DNA of 64,000 nucleotides from Zymoseptoria tritici IPO323 (taxonomy: Eukaryota; Ascomycota; Dothideomycetes; Mycosphaerellales; Mycosphaerellaceae). This document shows, piece after piece, positions 42,107-53,019 of this stretch. The notes beneath the pieces are model-generated. The model did no database searches, was not told where the DNA came from, and worked only from the letters and a program-made list of their open reading frames with translations. The stretch spans positions 186,001 through 250,000 of the forward strand of contig NC_018211.1 of the NCBI RefSeq assembly GCF_000219625.1, written 5' to 3'. Numbering within the stretch: position 1 is the stretch's first letter; each line of letters starts with the position of its first letter. The position numbers were made by a program, and so were the translations under genes.

Positions 42107-42548
42107 GTTTGAGTAGTGGTTGTTGGGTGTCGGTTTGATAGTTTGACGATATGCCGAGATGCTTGAGAAGTGTTTTGAGTGTTGGGATGTTTGAATGGAA
42201 TAGAAAGATGGTTGACAAAAAGGGGCCTGTGAAGAGTATATAAACCTTCAATACCTCAACCGTGAAGACTGCGAGCTGTCAGCTTACTCCGGCGAATGAC
42301 ACAAGCTCACGTATTGCAAACTGCTTGCGTTGAAGGCATGCTGCAGTGCGTACCTGTTCTTGACCTGCTGATGATGACCCACGACCGAGCAAACTTCCTT
42401 TATAGCAGATGATCGTGGCTGAGCTCGCAAGAAGCAAAGAAGCAATCCATCGATCGGCGCTGACCATAAACTCGTGGCAAACGCCCGTACGCATATTCCC
42501 AATGAAATCGCGAAGCACCCAGAAACCCTCAGCGCAGCATCGTCGCCC
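42107..42548. other. Intergenic region
   Basis: Holds the leader of the 42106 gene and the TATATAAA element at 42237-42244. Minus-strand frames at 42279-42518 have no recognisable content. Confidence 0.4.
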
Positions 42549-42851
42549 TCAATTCAGGCCATCCCTGCCATCCCTCACCACCCCTCTCAAAGCATCCGTC
42601 AATCCCTCGACCTGCCCTTGGACCTCCCCACACCACCGCAGCAAGTCCGCTTCGATCGGATGTCCTGCGGTCCAACCTTGCTCGCCGAGATGTCCTTGTC
42701 GAGTCTGCGAATTGATGATATATTGGAGCTCGAACGCCAAAGGTCCCAGAGATTGGAAGAGCTTGACCAAAGGCCGAGTCTGGCTGTTGGAAGGGAGGTG
42801 ATCCGTTCCGTTGGTTGTGGTAGGCGACGTTTCGCCTCTGTAGGGTTGCAT
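42549..42851 (-). CDS. Short, truncated-looking member of the local family
   Basis: 100 residues from the ATG at 42851. The frame is open to 42980, but the extra part contains a GGGTATAAAAGC element and reads like promoter and leader. The protein ends QVEGLTDALRGVVRDGRDGLN, echoing QLEGLTVRLLDHMGPVGGRDG of the 41384 gene with a shorter loop. The LRRLIDLD block is absent. It may be a decaying copy or a genuinely short paralogue. Confidence 0.5.
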   Translation of the reverse strand: MQPYRGETSPTTTNGTDHLPSNSQTRPLVKLFQSLGPLAFELQYIINSQTRQGHLGEQGWTAGHPIEADLLRWCGEVQGQVEGLTDALRGVVRDGRDGLN

Positions 42852-43095
42852 ATCTCCTTTTGTGTTGATGGTTCGTTCGAGAATCGTGGTTGATGATGAG
42901 AATCGTGTTTGGGTGTAGTGAAAGCTTGATGTCGAAGGATATGAAGACTTCAGCTTCTTCAATGATGGGTATAAAAGCATACCACAGCGCCTCCGTGAAG
43001 ATTGCAGAAGATCAGGTCACCCCACAGCCAGGTGACACGCCTACAGACGCTTTGTCTGGCCCAGCAAACGCGTACAGCAACGTCGTATGATCGAT

Positions 43096-43344
43096 TCAGC
43101 GAACAAACCGCTCTTTCACATCCGCCAGCCAGCCAGCCAGCCCAGGATACCTCCTTCGTGTTGTCGTGGCGGAGGAGTCGTGATTTGTGACGAGCCGGCC
43201 CATGGTTTCCTTGCTCGCAGAAAAGTCTTCTGTATAGTCATCATCTAAGCCGAGATGGAGGCCGGGCTCGTAGTCCGACACGATGATCCAATCCGGAGGT
43301 ACATGTGTGGCTCCACCAGTGCTACTGCGTCTGAGAAGTATCAT
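43096..43344 (-). CDS. Possible small gene, unrecognised
   Basis: An 82-codon frame with an ATG at 43344, reading VPPDWIIVSDYEPGLHLGLD, then YTEDFSASKETMGRLV, and ending GWLADVKERFVR. The text looks protein-like. A second frame immediately upstream (43341-43550) also looks coding and may be an earlier exon or a frameshifted part of the same gene. I could not find a convincing splice. No family. Confidence 0.28.
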   Translation of the reverse strand: MILLRRSSTGGATHVPPDWIIVSDYEPGLHLGLDDDYTEDFSASKETMGRLVTNHDSSATTTRRRYPGLAGWLADVKERFVR

Positions 43345-44141
43345 CCGTCTACTGCCACGAGCACGCGGTAATCAAGGACCACATCCCTTCTCCTCTTGAC
43401 GGCGACGACGTTGAACGAGGACGATGGACGTCGCATCTTCCGGCCGACCTGATTCAGCACACAATTCCGTTGATCGGTCCGGCGAAGAACGTCAAATGGG
43501 GCTCGTGTGGTAATCCGTCCTATACTCAGTGGCTCGGGAAGGGAACGCATGTTGATCGTCGCTCGGTGCGCCTGTGTCTATCGCACTTCATCATGGGTAC
43601 TGCAGTCGGCGCACCTTCCAATGATATCGTAGGAGTCAGCAGCGGCCTTGCCGTCGCTATATGGTGAATCCACAAAGGCCCGTCCGTTCGTTAAACATGT
43701 CGGTGATAGCTCCCAAAAGGAGGGCATGGAGATCCCGGAGAGCCATCAGTGTCGTCTGCGCCGTCCCGTCGAACCCAGTCCCAGTCCAAGCTCTTCAACG
43801 CAGCAAGGAAAAGGTGCAAGTCAGCCACCGGAAAAGATCGCCGTCCATGGGTGTGACCTAGAAGTTGTTCCGCCCCACGAAGAGAGACACATACCTCGCG
43901 GAAAAGCCAAGGAGGCTGATGAGAAAATGCAGTCATCGTACAACATCCCATATTCCTAAAATGCACAACAACCCGCTAAAAGTATGATTGATTGATCGAT
44001 TCCCATCTTCTCGTGCGCCAGAGCAAGAAAGACCATCCAGATCTCACCGCCTTCAGTCAAAACGCCATGCGCGCGAGCTGCAAATGCGAGCATGCAGTCC
44101 TCTCCTCAGATGCTCCAGCACTCAGATGATGTCCCTCTCCC
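43345..44141. other. Intergenic region left of the KNR4 gene
   Basis: Short frames on both strands; 43648-43959 (plus) begins PSLYGEST, faintly HET-domain-like, but nothing else of that domain is present. No repeat is recognised. Confidence 0.35.
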
Positions 44142-45893
44142 TCAAATCTTCACATCCCTCATCTCACCCTCCAACTCCACATCTTGCATCTCCCCACTCG
44201 CTTCAGCACCAGCTTTCGTCTCCTTCGCGTCCTTCAATCCCAGACCCACAACTTCCTCTCCCTCTCCATCACTCGGCGAGACCGTGTTCCCCAGTCGACT
44301 CTTCGGGATCCCATTCGGCACACGGTTCTCCTCCACTCCCTCACTCGCTCCGACCGAGCCTTCGCCCTTGCCAAGTCTTGCACTCCCGGGCGTGTCGATA
44401 CCGGGGATGAGTTTGTCACTCGAATTCAACCTCGATTGGTCGAACGTTGTGTCAACAGTAAGCGGATTCTGGGACGGCAGTGCGCTTTCCTCCGTGACGC
44501 GGGCGAGAGGGCTGCCAACGATGCCTCGTGGACTGGGAGCGTGATGTGCTGGTGCTTTGCCATTCGAATAGCGATTCGGCGAACGGCCTCGGTCTTCTTT
44601 TGTTGGCGAGCCGTATGGAGAGAAGCCGTTCTGGTTGGTGGATGGACTGCTGTTCACTCTCAACGGACGCTTCGGTCTCCGGCGTCCAAACTTCTGATCG
44701 GATCGCCAGCGGAGGATGTCGATGTATGCGGGTTCTACACCCTGCTGCTTGAATTCGCGAAGCTTCAACTCCAGCGTATCCTCATCGATGAACCATTTAT
44801 CCGTGTGCATGTCGTCGCCGAGAGTGGCCAGAAAGGCGGACCAAGACCGCGAAATCACGTACTTGCAGTCGTAGTCGCGGCCCATGAGGATGACTTGACC
44901 CCAGCGACCAGCGGGACCAGGCGCGAGATCAATGGCAATGTTGTTGCCGCCCCAATCTCTTGCTAGAGGGATCCATGCTGGGTGTGCGTATGCTTTTTGG
45001 ATGGCATTGGGTGGTTGTGAGTCCTGCTTGTCGAGGAGCTCGGTCCGCCATTGTGGGTTGCCTGAAGATTGTGATTGTGCGACTGGGACAGCGGATGATG
45101 ACGACCCAGCGAAGGCCTTCAACGGCGCCTGTGGAATCTCAAATGTGCGCGTCTCGCTGAGGTATTGCTCATTCACCGTCCGCCATTGCTTCCACTCTTG
45201 CACAATCTCCTCGCAGTCCAACAACATGCAGCCGAAGATGACACCAGTTGGTCGTCCGCCTCTTTCCTGACCATCATGCACCTGCAATGATTCGCGGACT
45301 TCTTGTGGAAGTGTGCAGTCGAGTTCGTGCTCCAGCTCATTGACATCGTTGATCGTGGCCCCCGGGCACATGTTCTCAAACACCTCTTCGTAGTTGTCCT
45401 CCAACCACCGGTCAATGCGCTTCCAGGAGTGAGCGACGGGCGGAGGTGGTGGCAGACCATCGCTGAAGCTTTGCATTTGAATCTCGCCCTGTCCGACTGA
45501 ATCCATCTTGCCGTCTTGCGCCGAACCCTGTCTCTGCAGACTTTGTCGACGAGGCGACGCGTATCCTGTGGGACTCGACGTGCCGGCGGCATTGTGACTG
45601 ACGAAGCCGGAACCAGATTCGAGGTCCAGGTCTGTTCTCGATTCGAGGGCGCTGTTATTGTTCGAGGAGAGAGGCGCGGATCGGGATTGCGATATGGGTT
45701 GGTGGTTATTCGAGCGATAAGGAGAGTCGGGGCCGGCGTGGCGGTCGTTGGAGGTCATGGTGTGCCAGAAAGAGCGCCATTGCGAGGCGATGCTGTTGAC
45801 AGGAGTCAGTGAGGCTCAAAAGATGCCTTGGCAAAGGCTTTTCCCTCGTGGTATGGAGGTGAAGGCGCTTGGAGATACGCACGCGGAGGTCAT
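44142..45893 (-). CDS. Cell wall assembly regulator, KNR4/SMI1 family
   Basis: Two exons: 45883-45893 (MTS plus two bases) and 44142-45792. The intron is 90 bp (GTGCGT donor, CACTGAC branch, AACAG acceptor). The product is 553 residues. After junction text IASQWRSFWHTMTSNDRH, typical of the fungal N-terminus, a disordered Ser-rich stretch leads to the SMI1/KNR4 domain at about 120-385 (SWKRIDRWLEDNYEEVFENM, LPQEVRESLQVHDGQE, HPAWIPLARDWGGNNIAIDL, GPAGRWGQVILMGRDYD). The C-terminus is disordered. Yeast Knr4 links the cell-wall-integrity MAP kinase pathway to wall synthesis and calcineurin signalling. The micro-exon start is inferred from frame and signals; an internal start at 45758 is the alternative. 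Confidence 0.88.
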
Positions 45894-47843
45894 GGCGGAG
45901 ATAGCGAGGCGATGCCGCCGGCGGTAACGACAGTGGTGGAGACAGGCGACGGCGAGGTGGAGCGGTGGTGTGGAAGGAGGGTGCGGTGGTGATGGTGATG
46001 TCGCAGGTGATGTCGCAGTCCAAGGGCAGTCTTGATTTCAGGAAGCGGCCAGAAGTTCGGAGCAATTCAGACGTCACCCCTGATGGATCGCTGAAGTGGC
46101 CAGGGTGTGCAGCGTGTGAAGCCGTTTGGCCCGTTGCGTCGCGATCGGGGGAAGGCGTTGGACACGATGCGGCAGGAGCGCGAGGGAGTCGTGGAGTATG
46201 GAGAGATGGATCGGAGGATTGCTGAGACAATTGATCGGAAGATGTGTGTATCAATCAATTTGGGCGGATGTCGTCGTCGTCGGTATGCACATGCAATCCA
46301 ATTCCCGTACCAAACAAATCGCGTCCCGTCCTTCTGCTTGTCGCCCTGACCCTGACCCTGACCCTTGTCCCTTCTTTTCCAAGCCTTCCCGCCTTCCCGC
46401 TCGGCCTATTCCGCTGCATCTGCCAACTTTCTTTGTGCCTCTTTCATCAATTGTGCGACCGAGAGTGATCTCATGGTGCCATGTCAAGTCGATGTGGCGT
46501 CAACATGATACACGTCGTATCCTCTTCGCCATGCTGTGCGACTTGCGGCACTCATATGCTTACTTTAGCCTTTCCACAACGCCAGCCACATGACCCGATC
46601 TGAAACCCGCCCCACCTCAGTCGACGCTGTCGGAGAGCTGTCCGCTGGGACCTCCCTCCCTGATTAGCTTCGTCTTCGATGCCAAGAACTGGTATATCTC
46701 CACTACGAATGCCATGTGGCTCTGAAGTGGCGACAACGAGCTCTTGGCCTTCGAAAATAGCAGCCCGGAGCGTGGCTTTGTTCTCCGAGCATCCTTGTCC
46801 TGAGCTTGCCCATGCCGAACCCTGGACAACCCGGTATCTTTGGCAGTCGCCACCATCAAGTATTAAGTCCGAGGGTCAATGCCGATGCAATTTCTCGTCA
46901 GAGCCTCAGGAGGTTTGTGCAGTTGACATGATTGCCAAACTCCTTGACTCCTGTCGTTGACGAAGATCACGAATACGTGCAGCCGAGAGAGACATGCACA
47001 GATTTGGAAGGCCGCCGCACGCTGAAAGGACTGGCTTGGTAGTTGACAGGATCATTGACTTGGCGGCTACTGGGCAACGTATTGAGCCAAAATATGCCAG
47101 GAGTGCCTACCCACTACGACGTGCCTCGCGGACTGCTATTGCTACAGCTCGGCCAACAAGAAATGTCGCAAAACGACTGAAGCCTCACGGTGCCTTGGCA
47201 AGCGGCAGCATCGCCGGTCGCGCTGGATGGGTCATTGGTCTGCGGCTCACATCCACGGTGATCTGTTCGGCTTCATTCGTTGCAAGAGGACCGTGTTGAT
47301 GGCTTGGTGATGCAGGGGAGCCTTCTCTCGTGCTGCCGTTGCTGGTAAGCGTCCTTCTCCATCCAGCGAACACGTCTGTCTCTCGCATTGGACGTGCTTG
47401 TGATAAGATGACAACCTACTGACGACTATGTGCGGATCGCTCACGCTGCAGCTACAAGAGCATGACATGTCCAACTTTCTTGTCGATCAACCGAGCCTCG
47501 AAGCAGCACGACTAGCTTCGCAAACTGAGAGTGATGCACGCTGACCAACTCGTGCTCGAGATCCACCAGCTGCTCAAAGATGTCATCTCCTTGTTCCAGC
47601 ACAGCAAATTGAGATTGATTCATTGCCGTAACGAGCTGGTGCTGGAATGGTTGGCCGATTCGCGTTCGAGCGTGGATAAATTCAGGTTGGGTAATTGGGT
47701 GAGTAGGTGGCGGTAGCTCGGGGCACTGAAGACATGCACAACTGTATCACCAACATGGACTAGTGAAAGGTATGGTTCGTTCGTTCAAGCTCTGTTTGCA
47801 TTCGTTACACTACTGAGAGATCTCCAAGCGCACTTAACTATCG
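45894..47843. other. Long intergenic region (about 1.95 kb)
   Basis: Holds the KNR4 promoter side and the 3' flank of the first kinase. Open frames on both strands are short and unconvincing. A CCCTGA repeat (three and a half units, about 46344-46364) is present. No RNA gene seen. Confidence 0.4.
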
Positions 47844-48956
47844 CTAAGTCCCAAGCTTCGGAGGCTTGTCCCACTCCAACCTGCTCGGTGCCCTCCTGCT
47901 CTGCACCAAGTCTGCCCTGGCATCCCTCAGCCGCTGAACTGCTGGCAAAAACCCCGTCCCCGGCGCAAACGAAGCCTCTCCGCGTCTTCTCGGATCCACC
48001 GCAAGACAAGATACGATGAAGTTTCTCAATCCTGGCGTGCTGTACTCGGCGCTGATCTCGAGTGAAGCAGGATCCTGTCCGATGGGCCAACACTTGTCGT
48101 CCTTCGTCGCGAGCTGGTACATCACCTGGCCGAATGCATAGATATCCGCGCCAGTGGTTCGCCTGCTGATCATCTCAATGAAGACATGTCGATTCGAGGG
48201 ATCGTTCCAGTCGCGATTGCCATAGACCGCTCTATCTTCCGGCGAGTGGTAACCAGGAGTGCCCATACCGGTCATAATATTTCTGTCCGAAGCCAACTTC
48301 GCAGCGCCAAAGTCGCCCAGCACCACGTCCGGCATATTACCGATTCGATCTGCCGACTTCTGCCAGCGCAAGAAGATGTTATCACCTTTCACGTCGCCGT
48401 GAATCACGGCTTCATGGCCAGCATCCTGGGTGTACTTTCCTTCGCCGACATGTCGCAAGCCGTGGTGGAGGTAAGCAAGCGCCTCGCTGATCTGAATTGC
48501 CACCTGGAGAACGAACTGCTCCGGAATCACGAGGCGCCGATTCTTGCTCGCCCACGCTTGGCCGATCAGGTCTCCTCCGCTGCAGTACTGCATCCAAAGC
48601 TTGTAGCGGCCTCTCTCGTCAGGGTCGGCGGTGCAAGCGAGGAGAGAGATGATGCAAGGGTGTGGCTTCAGATGCTTGAGTAAGATGCGCGCTTCCACGG
48701 GGTAGCGGTGTGTTGCTGTGTCACCGTCCTTCATGTCGTTGACGTTTTTGGTTGGGTGTGAGAAGGTGTGCTTGCACACGTACAACTTCTCGGACTGTTG
48801 GGATTCCAAGACTTGCACTTCGCCTTCCGTCGCGCCGTCGAAACCCTCCATCCAGGTAAAGTTGTCGCTCTCTATGAAGTCGAAACTTTGCGCCTCGGTG
48901 GTGCTGGCGAGTTGCGCGGCTGTTGTTGCGCCGACGATGTTGGCGTGGGTGGACAT
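47844..48956 (-). CDS. Protein kinase-like protein, HGD-type catalytic loop
   Basis: 370 residues from the ATG at 48956; the frame is open farther upstream only from a GTG. Kinase motifs: glycine loop FDGATEGEV (about 38-46), VAIK-type lysine in LYVCKHT, HGDVKGDN catalytic loop with Gly in place of the HRD arginine, and DFG in VVLGDFGAAK. GTPGYHSPED covers the activation and APE region. So the D, K, N and DFG residues needed for catalysis are present, but it is a non-RD kinase. Between HGDVKGDN and DFG it shares LRWQK..., MPDVVLGDFG with the kinase at 50175, which is transcribed divergently. The substrate is unknown. Confidence 0.82.
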   Translation of the reverse strand: MSTHANIVGATTAAQLASTTEAQSFDFIESDNFTWMEGFDGATEGEVQVLESQQSEKLYVCKHTFSHPTKNVNDMKDGDTATHRYPVEARILLKHLKPHPCIISLLACTADPDERGRYKLWMQYCSGGDLIGQAWASKNRRLVIPEQFVLQVAIQISEALAYLHHGLRHVGEGKYTQDAGHEAVIHGDVKGDNIFLRWQKSADRIGNMPDVVLGDFGAAKLASDRNIMTGMGTPGYHSPEDRAVYGNRDWNDPSNRHVFIEMISRRTTGADIYAFGQVMYQLATKDDKCWPIGQDPASLEISAEYSTPGLRNFIVSCLAVDPRRRGEASFAPGTGFLPAVQRLRDARADLVQSRRAPSRLEWDKPPKLGT

Positions 48957-50174
48957 CGTTGTGAAGGAGGACTGTTTGCTTTGGCGTGAAGTTGTTGGTG
49001 TGGTGGGTGATTGTATAGCGAAGGCTGGTTGGGAAGTTGTGGTCTTTTGAGTGGTGTTCTGGAGTTGGACGTGCAAGTGGACGGCGGATAGGAAGAGAAG
49101 AAGGAAGAGATACAAATTGCGTAGACGGCGTAGTTCATATAGGGAAAAAAGGAGCAGGAGCACTTCACTCCCGCCCGCGCATTCCGCAGGTGAATTGCGT
49201 CGCAGCTGAAAGTCACGAATAAAAGCATTGTGTATAAATTCACGAGGAGGTGAATGAACAAATTATTGTACGTTGGCAGAAAAGAAGCATATTGAGGATT
49301 GATCGTATTGTGGAGTAAGGCGTATGGTTTGCTGGGAATATCGTTGTCTCAAGGAAGATGCAGAAACAGGTTTCCCTGCTTGCTTACGTCTATAGAAATT
49401 TCATTGTCTGTTCACCTAAGGACGTGAGACAGCAATCGGCCAGAAAACCGACTGCGTGATGTGATGTTTGAGTGAGCTTTTATTGCGCTAGCCAAAGCCA
49501 AGCCTTGGATCTGAGTTGAAGTGAATGAATGACGAAGTTTGAGTTGAGCAATGAAACGGCATCACAGCGGAAGCAGTATTACTATCCAGAAGACGGAGAT
49601 TCGGACGCTTGAGGATATCATTCGACAGCTTGTCGTCATGAGGAATCGTCAAGGAATCCACTCGCCCTTCGAGGACGACCAAAGCTTACCAGGCGATTGC
49701 TTCAGAATCCTGAAAGGCGTCTGTATATCTGTATCATTCTGTTGAAATACTACTGCTGTATATGCGCCCGACTCGAAATGCAGGCAAGGACAGAGACGGT
49801 CTCTAGAGGAGCCAAAGACGTCGCAAACAAAGGGGACCATGCAGTACCTCATCGACCCCGACGCAGCTCACAGCGTACACAATAGCCTTTGTCTCATCCA
49901 TCAATGGCCTTGTCCAATTCCTTTTCAGAGTTACTGGCCTTGCATGAAAGCAGATAGTCGAAGAAAGACTTGCACAATGCTCCTTTGTCCGTGAGACATC
50001 GGTCGAAAGATGCCACCCAGCGTATATACACCCCATATGGCACTCTCAATGTCTTTCTACCCGGTGTGCGTTCCCTCAAGTCCCATACCCTACCCCAATC
50101 AACCAACCCATCAACCCAACAGGCCGGTCCTGTGAGTGCAGTCCCTTCAACTTTCACTCCTCCAAGCAGAAGCA
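48957..50174. other. Divergent region between two related kinase genes
   Basis: A 1.2-kb shared upstream region. The first ~200 bp left of the kinase at 48956 remain open in its frame but lack an ATG. Small frames at 49488-49885 have no domain. Confidence 0.4.
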
Positions 50175-51839
50175 ATGCTAAGCCTCGAGGACATCCTCGC
50201 CCTGACCCTCTTCGCCATGCTCCTCTCAGCGTTGATCCACGCGATCGCCAAGCTCCTCTCCGATGCCTGGTACAATTCCAAAAGTGGTCCATGTCGGCAA
50301 TTGCAGGTCCGGAGCCGGACTCCTCTCCTCAACCGTCGGCGGAGGAAGAACAAAGCGAACACCACGCCGAAGAGCAAGCCCTGGTGGCGTTTCTGGGAAC
50401 AAGGGAAGAAGTCACTGGTTGACGAAGAACAGGGTCCGGAAGCACCAGCCCTGCCACCACGACGCCGTCGCGACAGTCTCGAGAACGCCTTTGCTGGCTT
50501 TGACGAGACGCACGCGGCGGCGTATGATGATGTGGACTGGTCGGATGAGTATATCATGGCGGAATTGGTAGAGGACGATCTTCCGGAGTCGTTGCCGGCT
50601 TTGCTTGAATGGGGCAAGGGAGCTTTGCCGTCGATGCCCGATTCGTTCAAAGAGAAGTACGAGCTTCAGCGGACGTTCGGCACCATTTCCTGCGCTCCTG
50701 TACACTTCGTTACAGACCGTGTCACGGGCGAAGACCTGGTGATCAAGCAATTGAAGTGTCGACAAGTCAATGGTGAGTCCGTCATCCCCAACGAAGCTAA
50801 GATTGTCTCGCAGCACCTCGCACCGCACCCGAACATCATGGCCGTGAGGAACGTCCACATGGCCGAAGATGGCGAGCACTTTCCCTACGCCAACGTCGTG
50901 ATGGAACACTGCAAAGCCGGCGATCTGCTCGACTTTTTGTATGCGTTCCAGTGCCGAGGAACCCCAGTTCCAGCTGCATTCATCCTGCACTTCGTCGCCA
51001 GCATGGTCGATGCCTTGACCTTCATCCACGCCGGCCACATCGGATGGGATCCAGTCTCAGGCAAGCCGATCATCGCCCACCCAGACCAGGCCGCCGTCTT
51101 GCACCGGGACATCAAGCCCGACAACATCTTCATGCAATGGCGGGAGACTTCCAGGCACGGCATGCCGGACATCATCCTCGCCGACTTTGGCCTCGCAGCG
51201 CTGGAGAGTGATAATGTCGGAATCAACGGTACGCCTGGCTACTGGGCTCCCGAAGTGCACAATGCAGACCTGAGCGCCGAGCGATTTGACAGCCCCCATG
51301 CCCCCGCAGACTGGCCTCAGGTCTGCAGCAAAGCGAGCGACATGTACAGCTTTGCGTTGACGCTGTTTGAGCTCATGACCTTGCGACGATACCAGCCAGG
51401 CGAGGACATCAGGACAGCATTCAACGACTCCACGGTGTCCCATCATGAGGAGATCTTGATCGTCTTGGAGAAGTGCCTCGTCGAAGCGCCGGAGAAACGG
51501 GAGTCGGCTGATGCATTCCACTTCGTCTCGCATGCTTTCAAGCAGAGGCTGCAGAACTGGGACGATCAAGGTGACCGGATCCCGGATCATGTCTGGCCCG
51601 CGGCGTTCACACGATCTCGAGATGGCATCGCGGAGGCTTCCTCGAAGTACTCCGCTCGGCCGTCAAGGTGCTCTGAGGATGCTGTAGCGGGTGCCTCGAT
51701 GAGCTCGGCGTCTTGCGAGGACATGGCGGCTTCTGACAAAGCTTTTGCTGACTTGGAACAGACTCTGGCGGCGATGGATCCTGGCTATGGAACTATGTCG
51801 CCATCATCTCCCAAGAGCAAGATGTCGTGGTCCAGCTAG
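50175..51839 (+). CDS. Membrane-anchored protein kinase
   Basis: 554 residues from the ATG at 50175 (the upstream in-frame codon at 50136 is GTG). An N-terminal hydrophobic helix at about 5-28 (ILALTLFAMLLSALIHAIAKLL) is followed by an Arg/Lys-rich juxtamembrane stretch. The kinase domain spans about 155-465: a weak glycine loop (FGTISCAPVHFV), the lysine in DLVIKQLKC, LHRDIKPDNIF with intact HRD, ADFGLAALE, and GTPGYWAPEVH. A Ser-rich tail follows. The insertion FMQWRETSRHGMPDIILADFG matches the layout of the neighbouring kinase at 47844, so the pair probably arose by duplication. The topology suggests a cytosolic kinase on an internal or plasma membrane. Confidence 0.85.
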   Translation: MLSLEDILALTLFAMLLSALIHAIAKLLSDAWYNSKSGPCRQLQVRSRTPLLNRRRRKNKANTTPKSKPWWRFWEQGKKSLVDEEQGPEAPALPPRRRRDSLENAFAGFDETHAAAYDDVDWSDEYIMAELVEDDLPESLPALLEWGKGALPSMPDSFKEKYELQRTFGTISCAPVHFVTDRVTGEDLVIKQLKCRQVNGESVIPNEAKIVSQHLAPHPNIMAVRNVHMAEDGEHFPYANVVMEHCKAGDLLDFLYAFQCRGTPVPAAFILHFVASMVDALTFIHAGHIGWDPVSGKPIIAHPDQAAVLHRDIKPDNIFMQWRETSRHGMPDIILADFGLAALESDNVGINGTPGYWAPEVHNADLSAERFDSPHAPADWPQVCSKASDMYSFALTLFELMTLRRYQPGEDIRTAFNDSTVSHHEEILIVLEKCLVEAPEKRESADAFHFVSHAFKQRLQNWDDQGDRIPDHVWPAAFTRSRDGIAEASSKYSARPSRCSEDAVAGASMSSASCEDMAASDKAFADLEQTLAAMDPGYGTMSPSSPKSKMSWSS

Positions 51840-51987
51840 GCAACTTCATCGTGCAGTAAGACTCACGGTGAGGTGATCAGCAAAGGTTTCGGGTCTTCCA
51901 AATGTAAGTAATCACAATCACAAAGCCATCCTTGACCAACCCGCAATGTCTCGTGACGCAGTTCGTACCGTCATTTCTCGTTCCTCA

Positions 51988-53019
51988 TCAAGTCATATCG
52001 TTACCATACACACAAAGCTGCGGCGACGGCGCCATCTCCAGGTTCTTCAGACTCCTTTCGATCGCTGCTTCGTCCAATTTTCCCAAACTCATCATCTTCT
52101 CCTTCAGACTTGCCGCGAATTTGTCAGTGACGGCGCCAGAGATCTGCACCTCTCTCACACCACGAAGGTCTCCAAACGGCTCCAGCATGACCTCGAGATC
52201 CTCTGAGACCTTGATCGCACCCTCTCGTTGACGTACGATCTCGCTTTTCTCCCGGTCCAGGAAAGCATTGCCGTTCGAGACGCGAATGCCGATCTTGGCC
52301 AGACGTTTCTCGTCATCATTCGCTGCGTCTGCATTCGTCCGCAACGCATTCACCAGACGCTGTACCTGCTTCCTCAACCCCTGCGTGAGACCTTTGCCGC
52401 TGACGTTGAACTTGAGCATGGCAGTGTACGAGTCGACATGATCCAAGTTTATGATCGCCCGCTTGATGAGCGGGAGGTATTTCGCAGGTAGCAACTCCAA
52501 GAAATCATATCGTCTCGTCGGAGCCAGTCCCGAAGGCAGCAGCCAGCTGAACCGGAATGTGATGCCTTGGAAAGTGACGAATAGCAGGAAGCTATTGCAA
52601 CCGTACAGCAGCTCTGCACATTCGTCGTGGACCTGTCGGCACACCGACATCAAGTGTATGTTCCCCCGCTGCCAGACGACATGGCTTGGTCCTTTCGATG
52701 TTGCATTCGCCTGAGGTATGATCATCCCGCGGGCACCTCTTTTTTGCACAGCACTGAAGTTACGCGCATGGTCGGCCAGTGGATTCGGATTGTTGTGGTC
52801 TTGTGTTCGTGGGAGGAGGTACGCGTAGACCTGCTGTCTTAACTCGAGAGGTAATCGTAAGAAAGCGAAGGGTGCCTGGGGCGGAGAGCGGGATCTCTCC
52901 TCGAGCTGTTGCCAGGATTCATGGCGTTCGAATTGCGGGCGGTCCACGCTGATTGTTGTTGGAGCAAAGTGTGGAGAGACGTAGTAGTCTCTGCAGTTGT
53001 AATGGCCTTGATCGCCCAT
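51988..53019 (-). CDS. F-box-like / fungal 2EXR-type protein
   Basis: 343 residues from the ATG at 53019; the frame continues upstream only from a TTG, so a small extra 5' exon cannot be excluded. An FLRLPLELRQQVYAYLLP motif at about 53-70 is the usual fungal F-box-like entry, and the later VCRQVHDECAELLYGCNSF block is typical of the same group of large fungal families of unknown substrate specificity. The rest is helical with Lys/Glu-rich segments. Family assignment is by motif only. Confidence 0.72.
   Translation of the reverse strand: MGDQGHYNCRDYYVSPHFAPTTISVDRPQFERHESWQQLEERSRSPPQAPFAFLRLPLELRQQVYAYLLPRTQDHNNPNPLADHARNFSAVQKRGARGMIIPQANATSKGPSHVVWQRGNIHLMSVCRQVHDECAELLYGCNSFLLFVTFQGITFRFSWLLPSGLAPTRRYDFLELLPAKYLPLIKRAIINLDHVDSYTAMLKFNVSGKGLTQGLRKQVQRLVNALRTNADAANDDEKRLAKIGIRVSNGNAFLDREKSEIVRQREGAIKVSEDLEVMLEPFGDLRGVREVQISGAVTDKFAASLKEKMMSLGKLDEAAIERSLKNLEMAPSPQLCVYGNDMT

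Noticed and set aside
43648..43959. HET-domain fragment (PSLYGEST)
   Set aside because: Only one short motif-like string; no other part of the domain, and the frame starts from a non-ATG codon.
48957..49163. N-terminal hydrophobic extension of the first kinase
   Set aside because: The frame is open but begins with GTG and lacks an ATG; it is more likely leader sequence.
50412..51038. 208-codon minus-strand open frame
   Set aside because: Antisense of the kinase domain of the gene at 50175.
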